The notes: generated from the sequence alone by a model not told the origin. 32,353 nt of DNA from Entrophospora sp. SA101 (GCA_958430865.1 CAUDNR010004596.1:1-32353), one strand, 5' to 3'. Positions 9,886-21,656 are shown, counted from the first letter of the stretch. Numbers and translations are program-made.

Positions 9886-12800
9886 TAGTGTTTGTACTCA
9901 TGAGTACTCGAGTACTCATGAGTGATCTGCATGAGTATCCGGATACTCATGAGTATATCCGGATACTCATATACTCATTGAGTACTCAATGAGTAATGTA
10001 TGACAAATACTTAATATAGTATGATCGACTTTGAAATGTATAAAACGTATAATTAAAATTTTATTTAATAAATATATATATAATAATAAAAAATAAAGAC
10101 TTAGTCTGAATTTCAAGAAAAATAATGAAAAAAATAAAAGAATAATAATAATATTTATGATGTTTAAATACTATCACTAAAAAAAAAAGTTATTTTAATT
10201 ATGATAAAATTGATGAATTTCGTTTCAGAAAAACAATTTTTGAAACAATATTAGGTGATAATTTATTTCTGCTTGGAATTATAAGATTTCCCACATCAGA
10301 AAAAAGTCGTTCTGATGGTACAGATGTTGCATTTATGCATAAATACTTTTTTGCTAAATTTGACATTATAGGAAACTCGTTTTTTTTACTATTCCACCAA
10401 ATAAATGGATCTGTTTGCCGATTTGCAGTTGGTAAAGAAAAATATTTTTCGTATTCACCTTGTACCTCCTCTTCATATTGCAATAAATCATTAAATAAAT
10501 CATCAAATATTCCAGAATTATTTCCTGATGGGAATAATGCACTACTTGGATGAAATGAGCTGGTAGATTGCCTTCGTTGCTCTTTGATAATTTCATACTG
10601 CATTTTTAAAAAATTTAATGTTTCTAAACATGCTTGATTATCAATAAACTTTAAATGCTTGAATCGTGGGTCTAATGCAGATGCTAGCATTGCTAAAATA
10701 GATGGTTCTGACCAATAATTCTTTATTGAGTTATATAAAGTTAGGATTATTTTTTCATATAAATCATTAGTATTTGCAGGTCTTGAAATATTGATTTTTT
10801 TTTTTCCTTTTTTCTCCATTCCTTTCTTCAAAAATTTGCACCTCTCCTTGATCATTTTCTTCAATTGAATGTAATGCCAATGGCTCTTGATTTTCTTGCA
10901 ATGATTCTACCTCATTTAAAATATATTCGGCATTAATTGGTGGTATTTCTTCTTCATAGTTATTGTCATTATTGTTAACATCATTATCATTATTATCATC
11001 ATTATTTAATATATTTGAAAGTATTTTTTTTAAATAGGATATTAATGGAAATATTAATGATAAAGTGACAAAATTTTTGCCACTCAATGTTGTGGTTATT
11101 GTATCAAAGTGACTTAATATGCTAACAAGTTTTTCAATTAATTCCCATTCTTGATCACTTAATAAAAAACTCTTTAATTTTTTAGCATCTTTTTTTACTT
11201 CTCTGTCCGAATTCAATTCCATATGCATCATTAAAAGAATTATAATCTTACCCATGCTTTAAATGTACTATTCCAACGTGTTATTACATCAAATGTGGGT
11301 TTTAATACTTTTGGATAATCCTCCTTCATTCTCTCTTGTTGTTTTTCTAAGGCTTCTAATTGTTTTGGAGAACTAAAAAAATTTATCAATCTTTTGGCTC
11401 TAAGAACAAGAGCTTTAATTTCATCATTATAATTTAAAGCTTTTTGAATGCAGAGCTGGAATGTATGAGCGGAACATGGGATTCTGTCAATTTCCAATGA
11501 GTTTTTTAATAATTTTAAAGCAGAAACCATGTTGCTACCATTGTCAGTTGTTATAGCTGAAAGTTTCCAATCCAATTCCCATTTTCTTATTTCATTTTCC
11601 AGCAAATCTTTTATAATTATGCCTGTATGAGAATATGGTACATGAACTAAATTTAAAAGTACTTCAATAGGTTCAAAATTTTCTGTTAGCCATGTCCCTG
11701 TGATTCCCATGTAACCTTTTCTTTGATTAGTTGCAGTCCAAAAGTCAGTAGTAATGGACACAAATTGGCAGTTGTTAATTAATTTATTGAGCTCATTAGT
11801 TGAATGATCATACATTACCTCTAGAGATTCTTTAATTGTAGTTATACATGGAATATTAAAATGTGGGTTAAGAGAATGAACAAATTCTTTAAAGCTAGAA
11901 CTTTTTAAAATATGAAATGGTTGTACATCTTTAATTATAAATTCAATTAATTTTTTTTTAATTTCAGTGTTTTGATAATCATTGAATGGTGGTATTGTCA
12001 TTTGAATTGAACCTTCATTCTTGTCTAAAATCTGTATCATTTCAAAAGAAAGAACAATTAAATATATTAGATGATATTACGAAATACCTTTTTGATCACT
12101 TCTTCTCTAATAATTCCATGCTCCTTCCGTAAATGTGAGATGGTATTTGAAGTAGACCCTTTATTTGTATTATATGAAAAAAAATAATTACATGGTTCAC
12201 AATTTGTTTTTTTGACAACACATCTCCAACCATCTGACATTTTTTCGCAATAATTCCAAATAAAGCTCTTGTTTTTTGTTGTAGAGCTCCTTAAAATATT
12301 AACATCTCTTGAAAAACTACCAATGCTGGTATTATTTGATGACTCAATTTCAGAAGATTGCAAAAAATATTCATCTTCAGGCTGTGAAAAAAAATTATCT
12401 TCCTCAATATTATTATTATATGACATTTGTTCTTTCTAAATGAATGGAAAGGATTGGATTGAAAAGTAAAAAAAAATATAATTGAAATAATACAAAATAT
12501 TATAATAAAATTTGAACGGAAATTGAATAAGTATTGTGATCAAAGAATTCATTTGTTGAAACATTGATAAAACGTTGACCAAACAATAAAGGTTATATTT
12601 ATACTAATTTCAAATAGAAATATGATAGTAAAAACTTGAATTAAAAGGGAAACTCATTAAAAATTTGTCTGTATGAAACTAAGTTTATTTGTATGAAAAA
12701 TTCATTCAGGTTCTTGTATGAATAAAAAAATCAAATACATATATCAAAAAAAAATATCAATGAATCAAATGAAATAGTTTTCATACTTCAATTGACTTTC

Positions 12801-13612
12801 TAAGCTTATAGCCACTCCTATACATTATAACTAATTATCACCGAATGAAATATTGTCCTTCTAAACTCCAGCTATTCCTAAATCATTAATTATAAACTTA
12901 AAAAATTTACTGTATGAAAAAATTCATAATAATTAAAAAATCAGACATTGTAAGAATTACTTATCAAATGTTATAGTAAAACACATTTTTATGAACAGAT
13001 ACTTTAATAATACAATTTATCTTTATTTCTTTAATTTATATTGAAAATACATAATATAAAATATTGATAGTATAATTAGAACATAATAATAACAATAATA
13101 ATTAATAATAGTGTTGTTATGATAGAAATTAATTAATATTAATAATAAAGTATTATGTCCAAAAACAGGAATAGTAAGTAAACAAATAATTACACATGAC
13201 TTGTTACAGACGCGTATATATCTTCTCTTAATATTAATAAACATTAAATTTTTGTCTTCTTTAACTGAAAAACTTAAAATGAAAAATAAAATGATTTTTG
13301 TGCCGATAAAATAATATAAAACAGATAATGCAGTAATCATATTAAATATTATTATTGGTTGTTCTTGTTTTGTAATTTACATTTCCATAATATTAAAAAA
13401 AAATTATTTCCATTGCTTTTCTAACAATTTTTATATTAATATTAATATCTAAATATGATAGGTCAATATCATTTTGTGTCACTCGAGTACTCGTGAGTGC
13501 GGATCTTTCCATTAATAGTATGATCTACAAGTACACACGGTACTCACGGTACTCACATTACTCATGAGTATCCGGATTACTCATGAGTAAATCATTATGA
13601 GTACAAACACTA
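9886..13612. mobile_element. hAT transposon, 3727 bp, with 8-bp target duplication
   Basis: The ends are perfect 15-bp inverted repeats TAGTGTTTGTACTCA. The 8-bp sequence TGAGTGAT flanks both sides (9878-9885 and 13613-13620). Both subterminal regions (9886-9995 and 13480-13612) are packed with the palindrome ACTCATGAGT, often joined by TATCCGGAT. The element was inserted into repeat copy 3; rejoining the flanks restores alignment with copy 2 near 3755-3790. It encodes a BED-finger transposase on minus (10199-12426). The stretch 12430-13470 between gene and right end is AT-rich with no supported gene. Confidence 0.95.
10199..12426 (-). pseudogene. hAT-family transposase (BED zinc finger, RNase H-like core, dimerization domain), frame-broken
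   Basis: Exon 1 (12426-12088) carries a BED finger: tryptophans, NCEPC and HLRKEH supply the C-x2-C ... H-x4-H ligands. A 56-nt intron (12032-12087, GTATTT...TACAG) joins it in phase to the core, which has SITTDFWTA (first Asp), AITTDNGSNM (second Asp), the CSAHTFQLC motif and TRWNST. Frame is lost near 11245-11255 by one base class. It is lost again near 10800 in an A11 run between the acidic linker and the C-terminal hAT dimerization domain (WWNSKKNEFP, then SVPSERLFSDVGN with the catalytic Glu). All three acidic catalytic residues are present, so the copy is only slightly damaged, or the breaks are assembly errors in homopolymers. Confidence 0.9.
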
Positions 13613-14440
13613 TGAGTGATTACAAGATTTTCATTGATAATATTTTGCTTTGCGTAATCAATAATAATAATACTATTATTATTATTATAATTACAAGATG
13701 TCAAGGCAGCACACTGTTGAATAAGAAACATTTCAATATGCAATGTTTGATTATCGAAAATTGACAGGTGTTGAAGCACACACACTACCTTGAACACACT
13801 ACAGTCATTCTCACGTATTCCTCATGTTCAAAAGGCTAATCTGACCAAGATTTCCATGATGATACAATGATGCAACTGAATTCCAGGGGGGGGCGCATGG
13901 CCCCAAAGTTTATCATGATTGCATCAATCATCAAAGACACTTTAACTAATCTTCCCAGACCAGAGAAGGCTGCTGGCATGCTAGCCAAAAATTTGCCTGC
14001 AACGATCCCACCTCTAGGGTAAGGATAGTTCTGTGACCAAGTTGCAACTCTGGAGGAATATTAAGAGAATCTGCAACTCGTTCCAAGCACAGGAGGTTAC
14101 AATTCAGAGCAGGGTTGGTGGCCTTGAAATTGCATTTGGGCTCTGATGTTAAGAGGAAAGTCGTAAAATAGTGTTTGTTTATGTATAATCATTTTCCTAA
14201 ATGCTCTGTTTTTCTTTAATTTTTGTCTGACCAACTGAATTTGTTATTTTAGTAAATGGGGTAGGGTTGTTGGTGAGTAGGCATGCCACTGACAAGACAG
14301 GGGATGCCTTTGGGATATACCAGCCAAACTCATAGAAAGGGATCTTTTGTCCAGACTTAGGGCTACATGGATGTTAAGCACAGAAAATGTACACTATCAA
14401 TGTATATTTTTTTCAACAAAATAAACATTTAAATAATTAA

Positions 14441-14770
14441 TTGTTAAATACTAATACTTTTCTTTTCATAAAAATTACAGCAACCCAGGACTCAAAACTT
14501 GAATCCAGGGAAAATCCAAAGCAATCCAGGTTGCAACCTCCTGAGTTGCTGAAATTTCAAGCCAGTCTTAACACCAATTTTTATGCTAGTGTGGCAAATA
14601 ACATGCAGCAATTATCACACAAATGCCAGCTATCAGCAATCAATGCCCATATGGTGACAGTCAAGTCTCATCTGAAAGGAAGATTAGGAAAGTTTTGTCC
14701 AAAGCCTTCCAACTTGTTCAAATTGCATTCACCTGTGGAAAAAATTCCCATAGTGCTGAATAGTGCTTAA
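14441..14770 (+). other. Exon-like open frame inside repeat copy 3, function unknown
   Basis: A 109-codon open frame lies on plus, preceded by an acceptor-like AAAATTACAG just before the part that is GC-richer and shared with copy 2 (6870-7060), where it is broken by stops. The peptide has no motif I recognise (QPPELLKFQASL, SHLKGRLGKFCPKPS). A second shared block upstream (13880-14010) ends in CTAGGGTAAGG, which looks like a donor. Together they resemble two exons of a captured host gene fragment carried by the repeat. Whether it is expressed cannot be seen. Confidence 0.3.
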
Positions 14771-15548
14771 TTGCACGGAGTTTGCATGTTTGTGACAGGA
14801 AAATTTTAATTAAATCTGACACATGCAATCAACATCAGATTTTATTATTCATAAGGAACCATAATTGATAATCAGGAAAATTAATTTATTTTGTGAACCC
14901 CTGAGATCTGGGTAGACATGCATTATTAAGAGTTTTGTTTATGTGTGGCCTTGGTATCATTACTACCTGGGTGATGAAATTGTTTGTTATGTCAATGATG
15001 ATATCAAATGTATCAAATAATCATCATGACCATCATGAATATTTGATGGATGGAGGCATTCACATACAAGGAAATGAAGGAAATGATTAAATAGCCAAGT
15101 CATGTTTGTTTTGTTAAAAACATGATCAATTATATTTAAAATATAGAATAAAAAAATTGCAAGTCTGCATCAATATGTCAATCAAGCCATCAAGCTGTTA
15201 TGTTTGTGCATGATTTAAAATTCTTTTGTGCTAATTTAAGGTCCCATTTTTCTTTGCTTATATATAATCTATTGACCCTCTCTTTACTGGTCAAATGATG
15301 CCAAATTGGGTAATGGGGTATCAGTAAATATCAGAATCTGATTATAATATTCTTAATATTTTTATCATATAGTCTAAAAGTCTATTAGTAAATATTTGAA
15401 TGAAATTATCAGATATTCTTTAAAATTAATCAATCTTATTTTTTAATTAATTTAATAAACCAATAACTCTTTTATATTTTGTAATTATTAGTTAAATATT
15501 TCTAAAGCTCTTTGTGCTAAAATAATATCATAATCTTTAGTAGTTATT

Positions 15549-15795
15549 CAAGTAAAACAAATAGAATGAATATATAAAACGAATAAAAGCAAATAAAATG
15601 AACAAAACAAACAAAACAAACAAAGCAAATAAAATGAATAAAAGCGAATAAAACGAATAAAATGAATAAAAGCAAATAAAACAAATAAAAGCAAATAAAG
15701 CAAATAAAGCAAATAAAGCAAATAAAACAAATAAAACAAATAAAAGCAAATAAAATGAATAATAATTCAAATAAAAGCATATAAAGCATATAAAG
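15549..15795. repeat. Low-complexity AAATAAAAC / AAATAAAGC satellite-like tract
   Basis: About 250 bp of irregular 5- and 10-nt units based on (G/C)AAATAAA(A). On the minus strand it translates in all frames into Leu/Phe/Cys/Ile-rich repeats (FICFICF, LFALFAL). These are artefacts of the tract. The surrounding 15110-16138 contains no gene or RNA I can support. Confidence 0.85.
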
Positions 15796-16138
15796 TGAAG
15801 CTTGTATTATGAATAGAAACTGTGGATTAATACTAAAATCAAAAAACAACAATAAATAAACAAACAAATGGTTTTTATTACAAAATAATTAATTTTGTTC
15901 CTTTGGTGTTAATGATCACACAAGCAGTAGTCAATTTAAACAGCATTGTTTTTAAAGAATTTATTCAAAATATTTATTTAAATGTATAAAGTTTAATTAT
16001 TTTGATACACAGTCCATATTTATATACTTTAAAGTTTGTAAATCAGGGCTGGAAATAGTACTAGTACTTTAAAAATCTGGATTTTCCTTTTAAAATTTTT
16101 AACTTCCGGAAAAAAAGAGTTGCCAGATATTTTTCCTT

Positions 16139-16573
16139 TTGATACGGTAATTGATAATAGTCTGATTCTGATTCTATTCCTTCAAAGATGAGCAATAAAT
16201 CTTCCCGTACGATAAAATTGCATTATAATACGAAATAAACTACCATCTCGTATCTATTAAATATTCACTTCCATTTATTGGTCTCAATAACTCTACGTTA
16301 CATTCTGCAAACATTGTTCTTAATAACGTGTGTGGATATGAAGTGCCAAACGATATGTTTCATACTGTATATTATATTTGTTTGGCAATATTATGTGATA
16401 ATGATAATGATGTTTATTATAATGCTAATTATATGGCAATGATGATAAAGACTCTAACGATATTATTATAATAATCTTTACACCCAAACATTTAACATTT
16501 TTATTGTGGCTATCACTGAATTTAAAGTATCAGCAATGACATCAACAACTCCTTCTCTGTGCATTTCTTTCAT
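16139..16573 (-). pseudogene. Truncated BTB/KCTD-like pseudogene
   Basis: This is the decayed duplicate of the BTB gene at 18782-19792. The start codon (16571-16573), the exon 1 core, the exon 2 acceptor region and the BTB part up to the YYQLPY-equivalent are recognisable on minus. The 3' half of the gene is absent because the duplication begins inside it. Relative to the intact copy there are small deletions (around the FGQKNKSILPF-equivalent, and in exon 1) and base changes that break the frame. Confidence 0.8.
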
Positions 16574-16697
16574 TTCTTTACTTTTTTTTTACAATTATTT
16601 TTTTAGGTAAAAAAAGGGGTTTTTTTAATACAAATTGGTAAATAAATTATTCCATGAAAGCATGTGATGACTTTTTTTAACGAAGGAAAAATTAAAA

Positions 16698-17934
16698 ATG
16701 TTTGTAGAAAAAGGTATCGCCATTATTATCCATATGATAATAAATAGTACGTTGGTTTTATTTTAATAGCTTTTACATTCACACACATTTAGTTTCATTT
16801 CAAGTAAATTTCGAAGGAGAAATTCTTTAGATAAAACAGTATTGGAACTAAAGGAACATTTTGAAGAATTAACTAATATCCTCAAAGAATATCAAAAATC
16901 GATATTTAAAGATAATATCTTTATTATAAACAATCTTGATGCTAATGACAATTAAAATCTATAACTTGATTGGTTATTCAATTTTATTTTTTTTTTTTTA
17001 GTTATATTGAAAGATGCCTTCACATCACGAGAAGCAAGTAATATTAAAAATGGTACCAAGATGAAGTTAATGGGTAGTTCACAATAGGAAACCCATGATT
17101 TAAAGAATCTGAATCAAAATCATCGATAAAACGCGATCAAAATACGCGATTAACGCAACTATTAGAAATACGGCTTTCTATTTTTCTTTTCCCATAAATA
17201 TATATTTTTGTATATAATGATTTTAGCCATATAAAAATTTGAAAAAATTTCAAGATTTAAAATCACAAAATACACATTTCATCAAATAAGAGTAATTGAA
17301 AAAATTCCAAAATCTGAAAAGGCGCGCGATGATCGAGGAATAAAAACCATAATGCAAAGATATAAATTTTCAGTTGAGATATGGATTTTTCCAGAATGTT
17401 TCTATCATCCTAATAATACAAAAATTATTGGGATATATATAACGTCAACAAAGGAGAATCAATCTCGTTGATATTGAGACATTATGCTAATATTAAAAAA
17501 ATTTTATTGCATGAGTTAACACATAATGTTTGGGATGGACACGATGAAAATTTACATCAACTCAATAGACAACTTAATAAAGATGCCGGTAAGTTAATAA
17601 TAACAATAATAATAATGTTGTTAATATTTTATTTTTTCTACATTTTTAATTTAATTTGCTATAATCTTTATAAATAGTCTCATTAGATTGGACTTTATCA
17701 GATGGCAAAAAACTTTCCAATGAGGAGTTTTATAATCCATCAGAACAAGAAGAGATTGATACTAGATCATGGCAAGGTGGTGCTTATGTGTTAGGCGGTG
17801 ATACTGAACGTGCTAAAATGCTTTCTAAACATGAACTTTAGCTGATGCTGCATTAGTGTGATTAACAAAAGAAAGAGAAAGAGTTAGATGAAGGCTGTGG
17901 ACCTGGATCCACCATTCATCTGAATCTACATTAA
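16698..17934 (+). pseudogene. UBL-WLM metalloprotease pseudogene
   Basis: This is the decayed duplicate of the gene at 20078-21436. All five exons can be aligned. Damage: deletions in exon 2 (loss around the KDFPF-equivalent); a CAG-to-TAG stop in exon 3; loss of the exon 3 donor (AACGCAAC instead of AACGTAAC); a deletion of the EILERLR-equivalent and of about 25 bp before the HYA block in exon 4; and a CGA-to-TGA stop plus deletions in exon 5. The zinc site HELTHNVWDGH is still perfectly encoded (17511-17543), so decay is recent. Confidence 0.9.
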
Positions 17935-17990
17935 GAAATAATTTAACATTTTATTTATTATTCTTATTATTATTATTAAATTATAATTAT

Positions 17991-18781
17991 TTCAAATCAT
18001 AATACATAAATAAATATTGTTAAGGGCTAGTTTAGGTGTTAAAGATCAGAATCTATATTTTGTTATATTGATAAATAACATCTAATGCTAATATTGATTT
18101 GTTTATGAGCTCATTCAATTCTTATTTTTTTAACCTCTGTCCATTTATCATTTGCTATTAATTATCAGACCTTCAAAGATTTTTTTAGTTGCCGGTCGGC
18201 TTCGTTCTTCAAAATTTGACAATTATTGTTGACGAGATATGCATAATGGTGATCATCATCAAATGTTATCATGCATCAGGTCCAAAAAAAGCATCATATC
18301 AAAATGTCGTCTTTCTAGGCCCAGTATATGGAATCAGGCTGTGATAGATAGTATCGATTTAAAACAAGGCACATACATTCAAGTATGGCAATGTTTGTGA
18401 TATTACTCGAAACATCCCTGTCACGAGTGTCTTCTTTTATTTAGTTTATCAGTTGGACATTTTTTTAGATATGTTCTTTATGTGAAAAACCACAACGCAT
18501 GTACGCCATCAAAGTATGCATTTGCTTGTCAGTGCAACAAGGAATTCACAACAAAGTTTATATAAATACGTAAAATTCTATTCAAGGATTGAATGGGCTA
18601 TTAATCGTAGTAGTTCTTCGAATATAATGCGATGATGAATCTTGGTATATCCCAGTACGCAGGTGTTGGATTTAAAAAAAAAATGGCATGCGCTAAGAAT
18701 TTATTTTCTTTCGAGATTAAAGATTAAAAGATTAAATTAAAAATAATTCTATAAAAAAAAAATTTTTAAAAATAATAAATA
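17991..18781. other. Spacer between the two duplicated units, nothing recognised
   Basis: It is moderately AT-rich with stops in all frames. No TIR, tRNA or conserved protein motif is visible. Slightly GC-richer patches (18190-18440 and 18480-18680) may be remnants of older genes or repeats, but I cannot name them. Confidence 0.5.
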
Positions 18782-19792
18782 CTAATTGTCCGATTTAGAA
18801 GCCAGGCATGAATGATCAAAAATTTCAGAGTCCGACAATGAATTTGTAATAGACATGTGTAATTTAAGTTGATCCCTGTTTTGAGAGTAACCATATTGCC
18901 AAGACAATTCGGGGATCACAGATTTTAAATAGGATCCAATATCAGCACCATACTTGTGTATAAATAGGTAACCAACAGATCCAAATGGTTTAAGAAGTTT
19001 CTCAGTAGTTTCCATTATCGAAGAACTTTTAATAAAGTGAAGACCAAAACCACAAAATGGATTATAACCATTCTTACTAAAAGTTACCGTTATTTCAGTT
19101 TCAAAATTTGCCATAACTTCTTTGATCACATTACTCAATGTTACAACAAATTCATCTAGTTTCTCTGTTACCGGGTTACAAGAAAATGCAAGTCCTAAAT
19201 CTTTCCGAGTTAAAACTGCATATGATGATTGTTTACATAAAGGGGTTTGATAGGGTAATTGATAATAGTCTAATTCTGTTTCTATTTCTTCCTTTGAAAA
19301 TGGCAATATTGATTTATTTTTTTGGCCAAATTCAAAAGATGGCCAATAAATCTTCCCTGTACGATAAAATTGCATTATAATACGAAATAAACTACCATCT
19401 CTATCTATAAAATATTCATTTCCATTTATTGGTCTCAATAACTCTACGTTACGTTCTGCAAACATTGTCCCTAATAATGTGTGTGGATATGCTGTAAGCG
19501 TTGAACGATATGTTTCATACTGTATATTAATATTTGTTTGGCAATATTATGTGTTAATGATAATGATATTAATAATATTTATCATAATGCTAATTATATG
19601 GCAATGATGATAAAGACACTAACGATATATTATAATAATAACCTTTACACCCCCAACATTTAAGATTATCGTTTCTTCTTGAAATATATTTTTATCGCAC
19701 TTATTATTATCACTGCGACTTTTATCGATTTTTGAATTTAAAGTATCAGCAACGACATCAACGGCTCTTTCTTCTCTGTGCATTTCTATCAT
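18782..19792 (-). CDS. BTB/POZ (KCTD/T1-type) domain protein
   Basis: Two exons join in phase 0: exon 1 is 19792-19643 (50 codons) and exon 2 is 19519-18782, with a 123-nt intron (donor GTTATT, acceptor ATACAG). The product is 295 aa. Residues about 42-140 form a T1-type BTB domain: IILNVGGVK-YETYRSTLTAYP, LLGTMFAERN, NEYFIDRDGSLFRIIMQFYRTG and ELDYYQLPY. In this family the domain mediates oligomerisation, and several members are cullin-3 adaptors; no partner can be deduced here. The C-terminal 150 residues are conserved-looking but carry no named domain. The start was chosen as the first ATG after an A-rich leader; a second in-frame ATG follows at codon 4. It is divergently transcribed from the UBL-WLM gene, 285 bp away. 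A truncated copy lies at 16139-16573. Confidence 0.88.
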
Positions 19793-20077
19793 TTCTTTTT
19801 TTTTTTTTTTTTTTTTAAAGGTAAAAATTTTTTTTAGTATAATAATAATTAATATATATATATATATATATATAATTAATAAAAATAATAAAGGATTAAC
19901 AACCGGTAAATCAATTACCCCGTAATAAATAATTACTATTAATATTACTATTCTAAAAAAAAATGTACTAGAAAAATCTTTTCTATTAATAATATGTTCC
20001 AAAAAATTATAAATAAGGCATGTGGAGACTTTTTTTAACCAAGGAAAAATTATTTTTATCAAAAAAAAAAAAAAAAA
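19793..20077. promoter_or_regulatory. Shared bidirectional promoter region of BTB and UBL-WLM genes
   Basis: 285 bp separate the two ATGs. The interval is rich in A/T homopolymers, including a T run near 19796-19817 and an A run just before the plus ATG, and has an alternating TA tract (about 19851-19874). No specific factor site can be named. The decayed copy has only 124 bp here. Confidence 0.5.
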
Positions 20078-21436
20078 ATGCTTGTAGAAAAAGGTATTGT
20101 TATTATTATTGTCTATACAAATAAATAGTACGTTGGTTTTTATTTTATAACTTTTACATTCTCTCATTTATTTTTTTTATTATGATTTTTTTTAGTTTCA
20201 TTTCAAGTAAATTTCAAAGGAAAAGCTCTCCAGATAAAAGATTTCCCTTTTGATAAAACAATATTGGAACTAAAAGAACATCTTGAAGAATTAACAAATA
20301 TTCCTAAAGAATATCAAAAATTGATATTTAAAGGTAAAAGACAATAATATCTTTATGACAATTAAAATCTATTAACCTAAAAAAGTTAAAATTTATCTAT
20401 TTTTTTTTTTTTAGTTTTATTGAAAGATGCTTTCACATTACGAGAAGGTAATATTAAAAATGGTACCAAGGTGATGTTAATGGGTAGTTCACAACAGGAA
20501 ATCCAAAATTTAAAAGAATCTGAATCAAAGTCGTCGTCGATAAAACACGAATCAAAATATGCGATTAACGTAACTATTAGAAATACAATTTTCTTTTTTT
20601 CTTTTCTCCCCTCTTGTTAACTTATTTATTTAAAAATACATATTTTTGTACATAATGATTTTTAGCCATATAAAAATTTGAAAAAATTTCAAGGTTTAAA
20701 TTCACAGAAATACACGTTTCATCAAATAAGAGTAATTGAAAAAATTCCAAAATCTGAAAAAGCACATGAAATACTTGAAAGGTTACGCGATGATCGAGGG
20801 ATAAAAGCCATAATGCAAAAATATAAATTTTCAGTTGGAACGTTGCAAGAGATGGATTTTTCTAGAATGTTTCTATCATCTAATAATACAAAATTATTGG
20901 GATATAACGTCAACAAAGGAGAATCAATTTCGTTGAGATTGAGAACTGATGATTTGCAAGGATTCAGACATTATGCTGATATTAAAAAAGTTTTATTGCA
21001 TGAGTTAACACATAATGTTTGGGATGGACACGATGAAAATTTCCATCAACTCAATAGACAACTTAATAAAGATGCCGGTAAGTTTAATAATAACAATAAT
21101 AATAATGTTGTTAATATTTATTTTTTTCTGCATTTTTAATTTAATTTGCTATAATTTATATAAATAGTCTCATTAGATTGGACTTTATCAGATGGCAAAA
21201 AACTTTCCAATGAGGAGTTTTATAATCCATCAGAACAAGAAGGGATTGATACTAGATCATGGCAAGGTGGTGCTTATGTGTTAGGCGGTGATACTGAACG
21301 TGCTAAAATACTTTCTAAACGTGAACTTTTAGCTGAAGCTACATTAATGCGATTAACGAAAGAAGAGAAAGAGTTGGACGAAAGCTGTGGGTTTGGATCC
21401 AACCCTTCATCTGAATCTACGTTTGAAAATCATTAA
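20078..21436 (+). CDS. Ubiquitin-like/WLM-domain metalloprotease (Wss1-type)
   Basis: Five exons: 20078-20093, 20196-20333, 20415-20569, 20666-21077 and 21168-21436, all with GT-AG introns of 81-102 nt. The sum is 990 nt, or 329 aa. Residues 6-75 form a ubiquitin-like domain (VNFKGKALQI, ELKEHLEELTNIPKEYQKLIFKG, NGTKVMLMGS). A WLM domain follows, with VGTLQEMDFSRM, LLGYNVNKGE, ISLRLR and the zinc-protease site HELTHNVWDGH (about residues 215-225; His, Glu, His, His ligands/catalyst). WLM enzymes related to Wss1 cleave proteins crosslinked to DNA or SUMO/ubiquitin conjugates; the UBL-first architecture is known in fungi and plants. The exact substrate is not deducible. The C-terminus (SLDWTLSDGKKLS, WQGGAYVLGGD) matches the family tail. 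Exon 1 is only 16 nt; it is preserved in the duplicate, which supports it. Confidence 0.92.
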
Positions 21437-21656
21437 GAAATAATTTAATTACAATAGTACAAGAAAAAGGAAAAAAAAATTGAACAATCCATAAACATTT
21501 TATTATTATTATTTGAACTATAATTTATTTTAAATTAACTAATTAATCATCATTCATTAGCATGCATAGTAAAATCATCATTATCATAATATAATATAAT
21601 ATAATAAATAAAAAATCATTTATTCTTCATGTCAAATTTTTTTATTAATTTCTTTC

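Larger units (their letters stand above)
9504..15110 (-). mobile_element. Helitron-like repeat family, copy 3 (divergent; right boundary approximate)
   Basis: It starts at CTAG (9504-9507) with the flanking T on minus and shares the CACTTACCC, GACAG...AAAACATG, CTCCTAAAGAA, AACTAACCAG and AATGCGGAGCAGATC blocks with copy 2. It is interrupted by the hAT element and resumes at 13621, with further shared blocks up to about 15050. The terminal palindrome is decayed: only a 6-bp stem (GGTGAT...ATCGCC) remains. Divergence from copy 2 is visibly larger than between copies 1 and 2, so this is an older insertion. It contains the exon-like frame at 14441-14770. Confidence 0.4.
16139..17990. repeat. Segmental duplication, left (decayed) copy
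   Basis: Direct repeat of about 19247-21530. It starts abruptly inside the BTB coding region (GGTAATTGATAATAGTCT-type sequence), runs through the shared promoter and the whole UBL-WLM gene, and fades in the 3' flank. It is shorter than the right copy because of internal deletions. Both genes in it are broken. Confidence 0.9.
19247..21530. repeat. Segmental duplication, right (intact) copy
   Basis: Counterpart of 16139-17990 in direct orientation. It contains the 5' part of the BTB gene, the bidirectional promoter and the complete UBL-WLM gene. Both genes are open here, so this is the parental or the functionally retained copy. Confidence 0.88.

Noticed and set aside
13023..13340. 105-codon minus-strand frame inside the hAT element
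   Set aside because: It is Ile/Tyr/Leu-rich AT-driven translation with no domain; it lies outside the transposase between gene and TIR.
15537..15867. Overlapping minus-strand frames rich in Leu, Phe, Ile and Cys that look like membrane proteins
   Set aside because: They are open in several frames at once because they read an AAATAAAAC-type simple repeat.
7603..21436. Functional linkage of TOP1 and the Wss1-type protease (repair of topoisomerase-DNA crosslinks)
   Set aside because: The TOP1 copy is a pseudogene 10 kb away among transposons; proximity is most likely chance.
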